The notes under the pieces are model-generated. The model saw only the letters and a program-made list of their open reading frames with translations. It made no database searches and was not told the DNA's origin. Below are positions 49,931-59,549 of a stretch of 64,000 nt of DNA, piece after piece; position 1 is the stretch's first letter, and every line of letters begins with the position of its first letter. The translations under genes were made by a program, and so were the position numbers. The stretch covers positions 620,001-684,000 of the forward strand of contig JAZKJV010000151.1 of assembly GCA_037367405.1 (NCBI GenBank). Reading direction: 5' to 3'. Source of the stretch: Ottelia alismoides (lineage: Eukaryota; Streptophyta; Magnoliopsida; Alismatales; Hydrocharitaceae).

Positions 49931-50087
49931 ACAAATTATTAAGAGATAATATGATATAATAAAAGGAGATAATAAGCCACCATTGATGAGGTGGCGTCAC
50001 CCATGAAAAAGTCATGGGTGACGCCCCATTTTTAGGAGGCTACATTATCTCCATTTTATTATCTTGATTAATCTCTTAACTAATTTA
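49931..50087. other. Long imperfect inverted repeat (fold-back) in 3' LTR of D
   Basis: Inner arms GGCGTCACCCATGA (49,993-50,006) and TCATGGGTGACGCC (50,012-50,025) pair perfectly around a 5-base loop. The outer arms continue imperfectly: GGAGATAATAAGCC at 49,965 pairs with GGCTACATTATCTCC ending at 50,052, and AAATTATTAAGAGAT at 49,934 pairs with ATCTCTTAACTAATTT ending near 50,086. A single-stranded copy could form one hairpin of about 155 bases. Confidence 0.88.
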
Positions 50088-50260
50088 TTTATGTTAAAAT
50101 AAAAATGTGTTGATAATATTGCAACATATATTTATTTAATTATAAATAAATGTTCTTGGTTTTAACCAACAACAATTATAGCCATTGATTTTACATGGAC
50201 CAAGCATGGTCGTTGGATCCATGTGTCCCATGGATTGAGATCCATTGGATCCTAAACTAA

Positions 50261-50268
50261 TATAAAAG
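50261..50268 (+). promoter_or_regulatory. TATA box of 3' LTR (element D)
   Basis: TATAAAAG, the same context as at 42,287-42,294. In a 3' LTR it could drive read-out transcription into the flanking gypsy remnant. Confidence 0.6.
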
Positions 50269-50322
50269 GAGGGCTAGGGTAGCCTTCCAAAGTACATTAT
50301 TAAGAGTTGTACAAGGTTACAA

Positions 50323-50343
50323 CTCTCTCTCTCTCTCTCTCTC
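50323..50343. repeat. (CT)n microsatellite in 3' LTR of D
   Basis: About 21 bases of CT repeat, the counterpart of 42,351-42,369. Confidence 0.9.
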
Positions 50344-50838
50344 ATATTCTCACGCTCTCTCTTTCTCTCCTCCAAAAGATGGTCGTCCATCTTGTGTTGA
50401 GAAAGGAGAGACTCTCGGCTTCGCCTTCAACGACTCGGGAATCTCCTTCTTCTTTGGGGTTGCTTGCTCTAAAGGAAGACGACGGATTTTGTTTGATGAA
50501 ATCAAAGGATCCATTGCTTGGATCTTCATCGAGGATTGCGGGATGGACGCGACTCATAATCGTGCCCGCGAGTGCGTTCTTCATGGATCGGACTTGAGAC
50601 AGGAAGATCTCTACTTTGGGATCTCGCGATCACAACCACGCTCCAAGAGGTATTCCTTATACTTTGTGGTTTGATGAAACGATCCGAGAAATGTTCTCTT
50701 GATCATGTGGTTTCATCTTCAGATTTAAAATTTTTAATTTCCGCCGCATCTAGCATCTAGTGCGACTAGTTGCTCCGATTGCATACGATGCGATCGACAT
50801 GCTTCTGTGATGCGCTTAAGGATTCTCAATGTCCTTCA

Positions 50839-50843
50839 CTAAA
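50839..50843. repeat. Target-site duplication, right copy (CTAAA)
   Basis: CTAAA directly after the terminal CA of the 3' LTR; identical to 41,217-41,221. Confidence 0.9.
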
Positions 50844-52410
50844 GTCTTATATGTGGTTTAAACTCAAAAATGCAAGGGTTAGTTAGAGCCTCTTGTGGAG
50901 GAAGTTATATGAGACATCACGAGTACACAATCTACAAGGTTTTCAAGAAATTAGCAGACATAAACCGTGCAAAAACCATAAGCCAGGCCTATATGACCAA
51001 CCCCCTTTCACTATTATCAAAAAAGGGGGAAAAGAAGACTGTGAACAATCTATATACCGAAAAGTATTGATATGGGGAATCACCGCTGATAAGCTAATTC
51101 GAATAGATTTACAAGAAGATGGACGAACTCCATAAATCTACTAATATGGAGAAATTGTCTAAACTACCCAAGAAGATGGAGAAACTAGCTCATAGGGTAT
51201 CTATGTTCTAGATACTTTCCCTGATTAGACCCTCGCCCCCATGAACCATATTCACTACATTAATGTGAAAGGGGTAGGGAAATAGAGAAACTTGGGTAGA
51301 TCTTTCGCCTTATAATCCAAAGAATCCTCAACATAAACAATTTATGAGGAATATTCACAAGACATGGAGATAAACGGAGTTTGGTACAATCTTGATCCAG
51401 GAAATCGACAAGATCCCAACACTACTCTGAACTCTCATCCACCACAGTCCCATCCTGGATATCTTCCTCGAAAGTAGCGAGAATATTGGCAGTCTTTCTC
51501 GTGTTACCAGAACCCGCAACAACAATATCCATATGAGCACTAAGGCCAGCAGTGCTAGTATCGTCAGAACCAGCAACCCCATGCCAGGCAAAGATAGGGG
51601 TCTTCCTCTTAAATTTCTCCCGAACTCTAGCTAGTGCTGGGTGAATTTCATGACATGATGGTTGTTATAAATCGACTCTCAATATTGAGAGATGAGTGCA
51701 CTGCACCACAAATCGCAATTTTCGCTCAAGTCCAAGCTAATCTAATAATCTCGGACACAAAGATAGGTAATAATATCAGAATGTTCTTTACCTAAATACG
51801 AGATCTTTTTGCATGATGACACAAATCATATTTCTCACAGGAGCAGAAAGATTGTAACCATGCATGATCGAGAAAAGGAATACAACGACATAGCCCTAGT
51901 GTCCACACCTAAGCAGACATCTAGGTAAGAAGAAGAAGATGAGAGACCACCAACACCCATACCAGATCACCACATTACATCAGAGTCGAGAGAGTCTAAA
52001 TTGGAAGTGAACTCACAATAGCAACAACATCCACCACAACCACAGTCATCATTTTCTTTTCCTAGTTGTAGTTAGAGTCCTAGTGTTATTCTCAGTCCTA
52101 GCCATGTACAAATCTCTATTTTCAATAAAAGTGATGTTTCAGTTCCTGATCATGATCACCCAATCCCTTTACCCCATGCTCTGACAGTTAGAAAGAAGAA
52201 AAACATAAAAAACCAAAAAATGATGAGGATATGTCCTGCATCTCCAAAGAAAACATCAAGGTCACTTTGTCCTTAGACGATATGATAGCAAGAGACCTAA
52301 CTTTTATGAAGTACCTTAAGATGAGATGCACACCAACAAGGATCAGCCAAAAGAACTCAAGCTGAATAAAGAAGCACGTCCTCTCCATTGAAACATATCG
52401 TGTAATGAAA
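50844..52410 (+). pseudogene. Gypsy gag, 3' part (after the copia insertion)
   Basis: Continues the gag domain cut at 41,221. GLVRASCGGSYMRHHEYTIY followed by KVFKKLADINR (about 50,873-50,965) matches the family stretch (D)AAxGGSxMxKxxxEAxxLxEELAxNN that normally follows the HGF..W block. Downstream, near 51,520-51,770, Gln/Asn/Pro-rich text and RLSILRDECTAPQ..FAQVQANL resemble the gag C-terminal region. Near 51,940-52,130 a Pro/Ser-rich linker follows. Stops and shifts occur throughout. The N-terminal half lies 9.6 kb upstream at 40,595-41,221. Confidence 0.78.
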
Positions 52411-52805
52411 AATGAGCTCCCAAGAAAAGAAGAGAGACATGGGTACACACTTTGTAACTAGCCAGATCAACGAAATCAAGTTTACTAGAACTCTGTTAGA
52501 CAACGGTTCCTCTATCAATCTCACGCCCACTACACTTTATGAACACCTGAATCTGGGACTACTTAGGAAGCCGAGAGATGTGCTTCCATTTGTTGATACA
52601 TCAACTAAGAGACCTAGGGGCAAAATCAGGAACATTGTAACAAGCACTGATGGACAAAACTATCCAGCGGACTTTACAGTTCTAGACATGGATGCCCCTA
52701 AGAATTGAAAGGATTCTCATATTATCTTAGGGCAGCCCTTCCTTAGGACCGTTGGAGCCCTATTTGACTATACCTCTGGGAAAATCCAATTTGGAGATGT
52801 TTAAC
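52411..52805 (+). pseudogene. Gypsy aspartic protease (retropepsin), nearly open
   Basis: The best-preserved gypsy segment: one frame from 52,412 to 52,705 (98 codons), then a single stop and continued homology to about 52,800. LLDNGSSINLTPTTLYEHL matches the Athila-type protease active-site block (DxGSSxNxMPxxLYxxL), with DNG at the catalytic D-[ST/x]-G position. It is followed by PRGKIRNI, YPADFTVLDMD and, after the stop, HIILGQPFLRTVGALFDY (compare PIILGRPFLATxxAxIDV). It would cleave the gag-pol polyprotein. The stop after DMDAPKN and the lack of an intact polyprotein make it non-functional. Confidence 0.82.
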
Positions 52806-53388
52806 TAGAAAAGAAGCAAACTAGATTCCAAAGTCCTGATACAAAATCCAGTGTTGAATTAGTATCTTTTAAGTCAGATGCAGAGTGTAGCATGGTTACG
52901 ACAGTTGGGTCATGGAGATAGAACCCAACCACAAAATCACTCTCATCTGTAGAGGACATTATTGATCATTTGATCTTCCAGTTCATTCAAGATTATACTT
53001 TTCATGCATCTCCCTAAACTTCTGGAGACTCAGAGGACTATCCAAACCTATCAGTTCCATTTATTTTAGGGTAATCCAGAAGTGAGGAAGATAGGTTGGA
53101 TGCTGATTTTTCCAAACTATGATGCATCGTTGGCGCTCTGACCCCCAAATACGTTCAGTTGGTGATATATGAATTTACACTAGATGCACCCATAGCCTAA
53201 TCAGATTCAACAGTGTTAGAGCCAGACTTCTTAGATGATACAAATCTTCTCGAGCTCAAACCATTGCCCCCTACTCTCAAATATGCCCTCTGTGTGGGAC
53301 CTAAGGGAAAGCTTCTGGTCATCATTAGCTCTCATCTGACCAAAGAGTAGAAAATCTGCATGCCAGAAGTATTAGAGAAAAATCGCGG
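52806..53388 (+). pseudogene. Gypsy protease-RT linker and start of RT, truncated
   Basis: Decayed linker followed near 53,247-53,345 by LELKPLPPTLKYALC and LLVIISSHLTKE, the well-known block at the N-terminus of plant gypsy reverse transcriptase (LKPLPxxLKYAFL...PVIIssxLtxeqE). A few residues further (VLEKNRG, near 53,370) still resemble gypsy. Beyond that only CACTA sequence on the other strand is seen. The RT core, RNase H, integrase and 3' LTR of this gypsy are not in the window. Confidence 0.75.
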
Positions 53389-55262
53389 ATACATCCAGTG
53401 GTATTTAACAAGTTCACCAACTCTGCCTTCATAGGAAAGGTGTGTCATTAAATGTTCCATCGAGTTAAAAAAGGTCGGAGGAAAAATCTTCTCAAGGTTA
53501 GACAGTATAAGAACCACACACTCCTTGAGGGTTGACATATCTTCGATTAACAACATGGTGAAGCAAATGTATTTGAAGAAGTTACTCATGTAAATTAGAA
53601 CATCATGAACTTCCTTCAGCAATAATCCTCAAAAAACAAGAGGCAACAATTCCTCCATAAATACATGATAGTCGTGTCTTTTTATTATCTTATTTTTATT
53701 TTTCTTCAAATCATCAAGTTTGAATAGGTTAGAGGAAAAATCGTAAGCCATTTTTAATTTACTAATCCAGTGACATACATCTTTCACTTGATCTCTGCTT
53801 AAGAAGTATTTTACCTTCGGCATATAAATACGACCATCTTCATATTCTATTTGGCCTAATTCAAGATGTGTGCAAATTTTCACAAGATATTTGTGAGCGT
53901 TTTTTGTATCCTTTTTCTTACCAGTGACATTAAATACAGTGTGCAATACATTATCAAATGCATTCTTCTCTATGTTCATCACATCTAAATTATGTATGAT
54001 ACGTAGAATGGGTCAATATGGTAGTTCCCACATGATACTCACATTCATCCAGTTACGAGCATCCCCAAAACTAGGAAGAGGTAGAACACAATCATCTGAA
54101 CTCTTCAAATCCATTAACCTTCTGAATATCTCAAGTCTCGACAACATGACAGATGAATCTAAATCTTCAATTTTATTTCTTTTGAATGTCATCTTTTATT
54201 TCATGCAAAGATGATCATTTGGTAAGAATTGTCTATGGCAGCCAAAGGAGCATGGTTTTTGACCATGCTCAAGATGAAATGCTTTCGTATTTTCCACGCA
54301 ATATGGAAAACTTCTTTTCCCATGTGTGCTCCATCCCAATAACATTCCATATGATGGAAAGTGACTAATTGTCCACAATAAACATACTCTCATATGAAAT
54401 TTACTGTGATTGACTGTGTCGTATGCCTCCTAGCCTTCCTCGCATAGTTCCTTCAGTACATCGATTAATGGTCTTAGGTAAACATCCCAATATTTTCCAC
54501 GATGGATTGAACCAGGCACAAGTAAAGTTAGAAACATATATTTGTTCTTGCTGCACAATCATGATGGCAAGTTGTCTAAAGTAATGAGAACTGGTCAGCA
54601 CGAGTAATCTTTCCATCGATGGATGCACCAATTATTACATTCCTCTTATCCATAACAAAGTGAAAGATGACTCCATCAAAGACCTCCAACAAGTTGAGTT
54701 AGAAGGAAGTTTTTAAAAGTCATCATGTGTACGATCTGCATGCCAAGTCATGTCTTTAGTAGTGTCTTTGCAATAATAGAGTTTTCAAAAACGTGGTGTT
54801 ATAGGAAAGTAATGAAGCATTTTCTGTGGAACATTTATTTTCATATTTGGTTTATATCTAGGTTCACCACATTCCAGACATTTAGTCTCATTATTATATT
54901 TATCCCCATAATATATGATGTGATGATTGGGGCATGCATCTATTTACTTTTCTGATAAGTCAAGTATACTCATCATGATTTTCACCTTATAATAGGTATC
55001 AGGTAGAACATTATCATCCACAAGTATTCTCTTTATAATCTTAATCATGATATTGAAACTAATATTAGTCATATTGTACTTAGCTTTAACTATTGGTAAC
55101 TTTGTAACAACAGATAAAAGAGAAAAAAGACTTAGAACAAGACCATAATGCATCCTCATCCTCCTGTAATAATTCAATAAAATCTTTAGATTCCTTGTTG
55201 AATTCATCATCACAACCCTCTAGAGAAGGGTTAGAATCTGCACCTGCTGCATCCATAACCAT
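53389..55262 (-). pseudogene. CACTA TNP2-like transposase with DUF4218, broken
   Basis: Transposase that would bind and cut the element ends. In N-to-C order on the minus strand: PSLEGCDDEFNKESKDFIELL (acidic lead-in, 55,2xx); LPDTYYKVK..M..LDL; CLECGEPRYKPN-type text after a shift near 54,860; HYFPITPRF..KDTTKDMTWH; YWDVYLRPLIDVLKELCEEG; LLWTISHFPSYGMLLGWSTH (54,380-54,320); NIEKNAFDNVL (53,98x); HDYHVFMEELLP; then, after one TGA stop at 53,629-53,631, the DUF4218 stretch DVLIYMSNFFKYIC, FPPTFFNSMEHLMTHL and KYHWMYP. These blocks match Transposase_21 (TNP2) and DUF4218 in sequence and order. Frameshifts lie upstream; the part 53,389-53,982 has only the one stop. The C-terminus is cut at the gypsy junction. 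Confidence 0.9.
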
Positions 55263-55570
55263 CTCAACAAAAGGATTGTCGGACATCTACGGCCTCTCTC
55301 CGTAAGTTGCTCGTCCCACTCCATGTGCATACCAACATGTGTAATCATTGACAAAATTATTCTTGCACAAATGTTCTGCTACAACATCTCGAAATTGTTT
55401 ATTTGTCAATCTGCATTTGTGCACAGACAAATTATCTTCCCATCGATGTCAACTATTCTATCTCCTTGGGAAAAAGCAAAATTGAGAAATCCTTTTACAA
55501 CAAATAGAAATGACATGCAAATGGATATATTCCCTGCATGGTTATACATCTAGTCCCTTGTCAAACTCAC
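55263..55570 (-). pseudogene. CACTA transposase-associated N-terminal domain
   Basis: On the minus strand, across frames, the text resembles the transposase-associated domain: R.W(D/M)Y at the start (near 55,555), GKIICLC..C near 55,430, then VAEHLCKNNFVNDYTCWYAHG (near 55,390-55,320), fitting (W)MY....G.I.CPC..C.N......V..HL...GF...Y..W..HGE. It normally begins the same protein as TNP2, so it is the upstream exon of the same broken gene. Stops and shifts are present. Confidence 0.72.
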
Positions 55571-56930
55571 TGCTCTACCTGCAATGAGATCATAATAGTT
55601 AATTAGACACGTGGGTTGATATAATTAAAACTTATCCTCTAAGGAAGAAAATGCGACACTAACACACAAACTCTCATTCACGCTTACACACCCACTTGCC
55701 CTTACACATGCTTTCCAACATACCTCTCTTCCTAACTGAACTCTTGATTGGTTAAGTCATCGAAATCTCTATTTTATCCATCAATTTTCCTTACGATGTT
55801 GCTAGTGGCCATATTATGCAAAGTACTTCATGAAATACATGATTGGTGGAAATGCATGTAGTGGGGAGTCTAAGTTCTTGTAGAAAGAAGATTAGCTAGG
55901 TAGTCCTGTAGAGTGCATCTCTAAAAAATGTTATATATGTACCTATCAATATGCCCTTAAAATATCGTCAGTGATGTCAGTCTTACTAGACTATGAAGAT
56001 CGAAAAAATAGTACATGTCATTTTTTCTATAACCTATCATTACATATCGACAACATATCATTTTTTTGGACTCTATTAATGGCATTCCTCGAAATTGCCA
56101 CTTGAACTCCAAACCAACACAGAGGTTGTCAGAAAAAACATGTTCTTACTCGAATTATTCCTCTTACATACTTTTCATTGTAGCCCATAAGGCAATATAT
56201 TTTAAACTATATGTCGCATCTTAACTTCTACTAATGTATTATATAGTTATTATGGCAAAAACTCTTATAAACATGCTTCTTCCATGTGATAATCATATGT
56301 CTCTTCAAGATCCATGATTGAAGCATGACTGAGGAAATGGATGCTCTTCTCTCAAGAAGCACTTTAGTCCTTATGTCATGTCCTATAGATGTTGCTCTTG
56401 TAGCTTGCACATGGGTACTAATGACGAAATATGCTTCAAATGGATTAATAGTTTGAATATCCAATGAGTGACAAAGAGCTTACCCCAGACCTATGGCTAG
56501 CTATTCTAAGATTTTATCTCCAAAAGGAAAAGATAAGGTGTATCCAATAGCAAAGATTTGTAAGTTAGATGTCAAAAATATATTCCTCTAGTGATCTCGA
56601 GAATGAATTGCACGATACTACATCATTGAGAGGAAATATATGTAATGCTTTTTCTAGTCACTATCCCAGAAGATAATCTAATGTGTACTTCACATACACG
56701 ATTCATTAAAATGGCAATCTAAATATTTACATTTAGTAATCAAACCATTACAAGCAGCAAAAAAAGTCATTATCAAAGAAGAAAAATCATTGTACAATTG
56801 ATATATCAATCCACCCTTATATTTGTCGCAGCAACAAATCACAAAAAGATAAAATCACGAGAAGAATACCAGAATGTTGTAAAGCCAAGCAGCAACAAGC
56901 AGCAGATTGACCCGGGATAGAAGGTGGGGG
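55571..56930 (-). other. 5' non-coding part of the CACTA element
   Basis: No domain recognised. It lies between the transposase N-terminal domain and the G/C-rich block at the element end and is presumably the 5' intron or leader, possibly with inserted sequence. The 77-aa frame at 56,231-56,464 (reverse) has no recognised motif. Confidence 0.45.
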
Positions 56931-56938
56931 AGGGAGGT

Positions 56939-57375
56939 CGGGCGGTGGAGGTGCAAGAAGAGGTGGGATGACGGTGGATCGTTAGGGAGCGAGGTGGTGG
57001 AGGGGGGAGGAGGAGTTGTATTGGTAGTGGTCGGAGAATGGAGGGCGATCAAGACGATGAAGAGGGGTTCCAGTGGGTTGGGCAGTGGAGCTGCGAGAGG
57101 AGGAGGGAGGGTGGTGGAGGTACGAGGAGGTGGGAGGATGGTGAATCACTAGAGAGGGAGGTGGTGGAGTAGGAGGAACGACACCGACGATGGTTGGAGA
57201 AGGGAGGGAGTGGGAGGATGTAGAGGGGTCGGGCGGTGGAGGTGCGAGAGGAGGAGGGAGGGCGGTGGATCGCTAGAGAGGGAGGTGGTGGATGGGGAGG
57301 CTGAGGAGGAGCGATCTCGATGGTGGTCAGAGAAGGGAGATTGAGGGGGCGATCAGGAGGACGAAGTCAGGTTCC
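56939..57375. repeat. G-rich block with three ~145-bp direct repeats
   Basis: The phrase GGGCRGTGGAGSTGC recurs at about 56,939, 57,077 and 57,229, each followed by GAGGAGGGAGG-like text, GGTGGATCRYTAG or a variant, GAGGTGGTGGA, and GATGGTGGTCRGAGAA. This makes three diverged units of about 138-152 bp. The opposite strand reads as Pro/Ser/Thr-rich frames, which I regard as composition effects. It lies inside the CACTA 5' region. Confidence 0.75.
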
Positions 57376-57429
57376 ATGGGATCGAGGACGAGGGCTCAAT
57401 GAGAGGGGCATAGATTTAGGGCTTCGATT

Positions 57430-57667
57430 GATGGGGCCTGCTAAAATTTTGGCCAAAATTTACCACCATGTTACGACTACAGTGTGGTCGCAGTGTCGTA
57501 GCAAAAACAAACCACTACAGGTGGCGACTACATGTAGTCGTAAAAACATAGCGATTATGATGTGGTGGGGTTTCAGTCGCAAAACCGCGGCTAAAGTTCT
57601 TGTGGCCGCATTGACACCATATGTAGTGGAAACTATGTAGTCGAAAAATCTGCATTTTCTTGTAATG
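57430..57667 (-). repeat. CACTA terminus and subterminal repeats
   Basis: Minus-strand end CATTACAAGAAAATGCAGAT, then repeated short motifs: CGACTACA, CCACTACA, GCGACTG, CGACTACATGTAGTCG (a perfect 16-base palindrome, 57,526-57,541), CTACGACA, GCGACCACA and GTAGTCGTAAC. Such motif clusters are the binding sites of the TNP1/TNPA-type accessory protein in CACTA elements. The first five bases are CATTA rather than CACTA, which would be expected to impair excision. Confidence 0.85.
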
Positions 57668-58559
57668 CTATCGATGGGATGCATTCTTCAATGACGAAGA
57701 AAAAGGGGCATAGGATTATGGGAGGGGTGGACGGATGTGGGTAGAGAGGAGAGGGCATGTATGCGTGCGTGCCTACGGCTGCACACAATAAGATGTTGAG
57801 CAGTAGGAAGTCCGTGCTTGCATGCACAAGTATGTGTGGGCACATGTTTTAGTGACAAAAGAGAGTATGTTGTTGAGCTGCAGGGAATCTTGTGTTTCAT
57901 CCCTGTTAGCCATCGGTCTGTATCTAGATAAGTTAGTGCAAAGCACCTTTGGAATTTGTGTGGTTGTGCCTTTGGAACAAGTGGTTATCACAATAAATTT
58001 TATTATTCAATGCATTATCACAATAAAGTATTAAAATCGTTAAATCACAATGTTGAAGTCAAGAATCCAAGTTACGACTGTTACATGGCATGACGTTATC
58101 AAGGTTACGTTGTAGTCGTGACGAATTCAGAGAAGGCAAAAAAATGAAGATGATATTGATGGTTGCACATTTTTGTTAAACAGCGAGCCTTTTTCATTTC
58201 CAGACACAATGTTGAGAATACGACGTTTCTAGGGGCATTACGTGTGTAAAATACCCGTTAACTTGAGCAAAGAACCTCGCAATTGAGTGATTTATTTACT
58301 TAAAAGGCCACACAAATTTACATCCATGAGCGAGAATTGAGAAACATACATCCGCATTGACGCTTTGCCGTCTAAAACATAACAAAGCATTCGAGGCGGT
58401 AATTAACAGCGAACAACAGACAGAAGCGAATAAAATAAAAGAGCACGCTCCAGTCAGTCACCAATAGAGACAGAGGAGCGCGGATCAGCGATCCAAACAG
58501 CAACCTTATCGAAACAAAAGAAACATTAGCACGCCACACCTGAACCTCATGGTTCATGG
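57668..58559. other. Intergenic, downstream of the ELC-like gene; no gene seen
   Basis: Outside the CACTA end and 3' of the host gene. No conserved frame is visible; short frames on both strands (for example 57,822-58,034) have no recognisable motif. On the minus strand AATAAA (plus TTTATT, near 58,291) lies about 270 bases past the stop codon of the ELC-like gene and is a candidate polyadenylation signal. Confidence 0.5.
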
Positions 58560-59549
58560 TCACCAAGTAGAGGCGACCTTCAAATGGTAAAACTGTTCCT
58601 TGGCCATTGCCCTGATCTCCCTCAGGTACTCGGCAAGCCCAATAACCTCACTTTTCAGCGCCTCATCAGCTACTTCCATCGCTTCGTCAATCGCTTTGTC
58701 CATCGGCAACATATATAGCTCGGACTCGTTGTCCACAACCTCGAATGCCTCCATGTCCATATCTTCGTCAAATATCTTCAAATTCAGGCGCTGGTCACTT
58801 AACCACTCGGACAACGCACTAGCGGCCCCGTTGACTTCCTTCACCTGCGTTTTGAGCTCCATCTCCTCATCCTCAAGGTCCCTCACGACTTCTGTCAAGA
58901 ACACGGCACGGCGGGAGAGCGTTGACTTAATCGACACGAAGGCATCGAGCTCCTCCGTCAGGGCGGAGTTATAGGCTGCCAAGTCAGAGAGAAGCAGCAT
59001 GGAGAGGCGGTCCACCGCCTCTCTGCGAGAGGCACTGGACCGCTTTTCGAAGATGGAGTGCTGGGGCTTGGGGAAGTTGATGGGCCAGAAATGGAAAATC
59101 TTAACGAGGTTGCTGACGAGGTCGGGTAGGTTGGACTTGGGGTGCTGCCATGTGAGCAAGTAGGGGGTGGTGGCCACGCCCGTGAGGGGGTGAAGGAAAG
59201 GGTGAGAGGTGGGGATTGAGGTTGGGACTGGGCATGTAATAATGACCAGAGGAGGGACGACGGGGTGGAAGGAATGGAGTATGATGGTGAGGCGTATTGG
59301 CGGGGAGGCGCAAAGGATCCCAGATGCTTCGAGAAGAGGAAGGGTAACCTTGTCACGCACCAATCCTAGATATATCGGAGAGGATGTGGTGGTGGCTGAG
59401 AGAGACAGCGAAGGGAAGCAGCGGATGAGCGACAGGAGATCTTTGCGCATCAGCCACTTGAGCTCATGGTTGGGGTAGGAGTGAAAGAGTTGCCCTTTCG
59501 TCGAAAGGGCAACGTCGAGGATCCTTGCTGCCTGGACCTTCGGGGACAT
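58560..59549 (-). CDS. ELC: ELC/VPS23 (TSG101-like) ESCRT-I subunit
   Basis: 329 codons, one uninterrupted frame. ESCRT-I binds ubiquitinated membrane cargo at endosomes and passes it to the multivesicular-body pathway; the VPS23/ELC subunit carries the ubiquitin-binding UEV domain. Here the UEV spans about residues 20-155, with FHPVVPPLVIIT (94-105), HPFLHPLTG (116-124) and TWQHPKSNLPDLV (133-145). The catalytic cysteine of true E2 enzymes is not present, as in the family. Residues about 178-250 form a probable coiled coil (heptad-like, Glu/Leu-rich), and the C-terminal steadiness box contains AEYLREIRAMAKEQFYHLKV (306-325). The Pro-rich linker typical of longer plant homologues is only about 20 residues, so the protein is shorter than the usual ~370-400. 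The start is the first ATG of the frame. Intact among decayed transposons, it is either a real gene or a young retained copy. Confidence 0.88.
   Translation of the reverse strand: MSPKVQAARILDVALSTKGQLFHSYPNHELKWLMRKDLLSLIRCFPSLSLSATTTSSPIYLGLVRDKVTLPLLEASGILCASPPIRLTIILHSFHPVVPPLVIITCPVPTSIPTSHPFLHPLTGVATTPYLLTWQHPKSNLPDLVSNLVKIFHFWPINFPKPQHSIFEKRSSASRREAVDRLSMLLLSDLAAYNSALTEELDAFVSIKSTLSRRAVFLTEVVRDLEDEEMELKTQVKEVNGAASALSEWLSDQRLNLKIFDEDMDMEAFEVVDNESELYMLPMDKAIDEAMEVADEALKSEVIGLAEYLREIRAMAKEQFYHLKVASTW

Larger units (their letters stand above)
41222..50838 (+). mobile_element. Complete family-K Ty1/copia retrotransposon (element D)
   Basis: A full-structure element of 9,617 bp: 5' LTR 41,222-42,868 (1,647 bp, internally deleted), primer-binding site at 42,871, interior 42,869-48,280, polypurine tract, 3' LTR 48,281-50,838 (2,558 bp), flanked by CTAAA duplications. 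Its coding region is broken by many stops and frameshifts, so it cannot supply its own proteins. A hand comparison of the first ~205 LTR bases shows about 14 differences between the two LTRs, meaning a moderately old insertion; this is an estimate by eye. It interrupts a gypsy gag exactly inside the conserved domain, which dates it after the gypsy. Confidence 0.95.
48281..50838 (+). repeat. 3' LTR of element D
   Basis: 2,558 bp, from TATTGGACAT (TG mutated to TA) to TGTCCTTCA. Contains twin dyads at about 48,987-49,007 and 49,029-49,049, a large fold-back at 49,931-50,087, the dyad ATGGATTGAGATCCAT, a TATA box and a CT run. This and LTRs A and C are the three long versions of the family. Confidence 0.93.
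53389..57667 (-). mobile_element. CACTA (En/Spm) DNA transposon, one end lost
   Basis: Minus-strand transposase gene with its 5' terminus at 57,667 and a truncated 3' side at about 53,389. The terminus reads on the minus strand as CATTACAAGAAAATGCAGAT, one base from the CACTACAAGAAAA type of plant CACTA ends. The 240 bases behind it hold the expected subterminal repeats (CGACTACA, GCGACCACA). The CTA after the end could be the 3-bp target duplication, but there is no partner to compare with. The element is joined to gypsy pol on its left. Confidence 0.88.

Noticed and set aside
53924..54368. Plus-strand frames at 53,924-54,214 and 54,186-54,368
   Set aside because: Antisense to clear CACTA TNP2 motifs on the minus strand.
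58600..59478. Plus-strand frames of 124 and 89 aa opposite the ELC-like gene, and minus-strand frames at 58,958-59,356 and 59,101-59,313
   Set aside because: Shadows of the real coding frame; no independent domain, and the ELC-like frame explains the openness.
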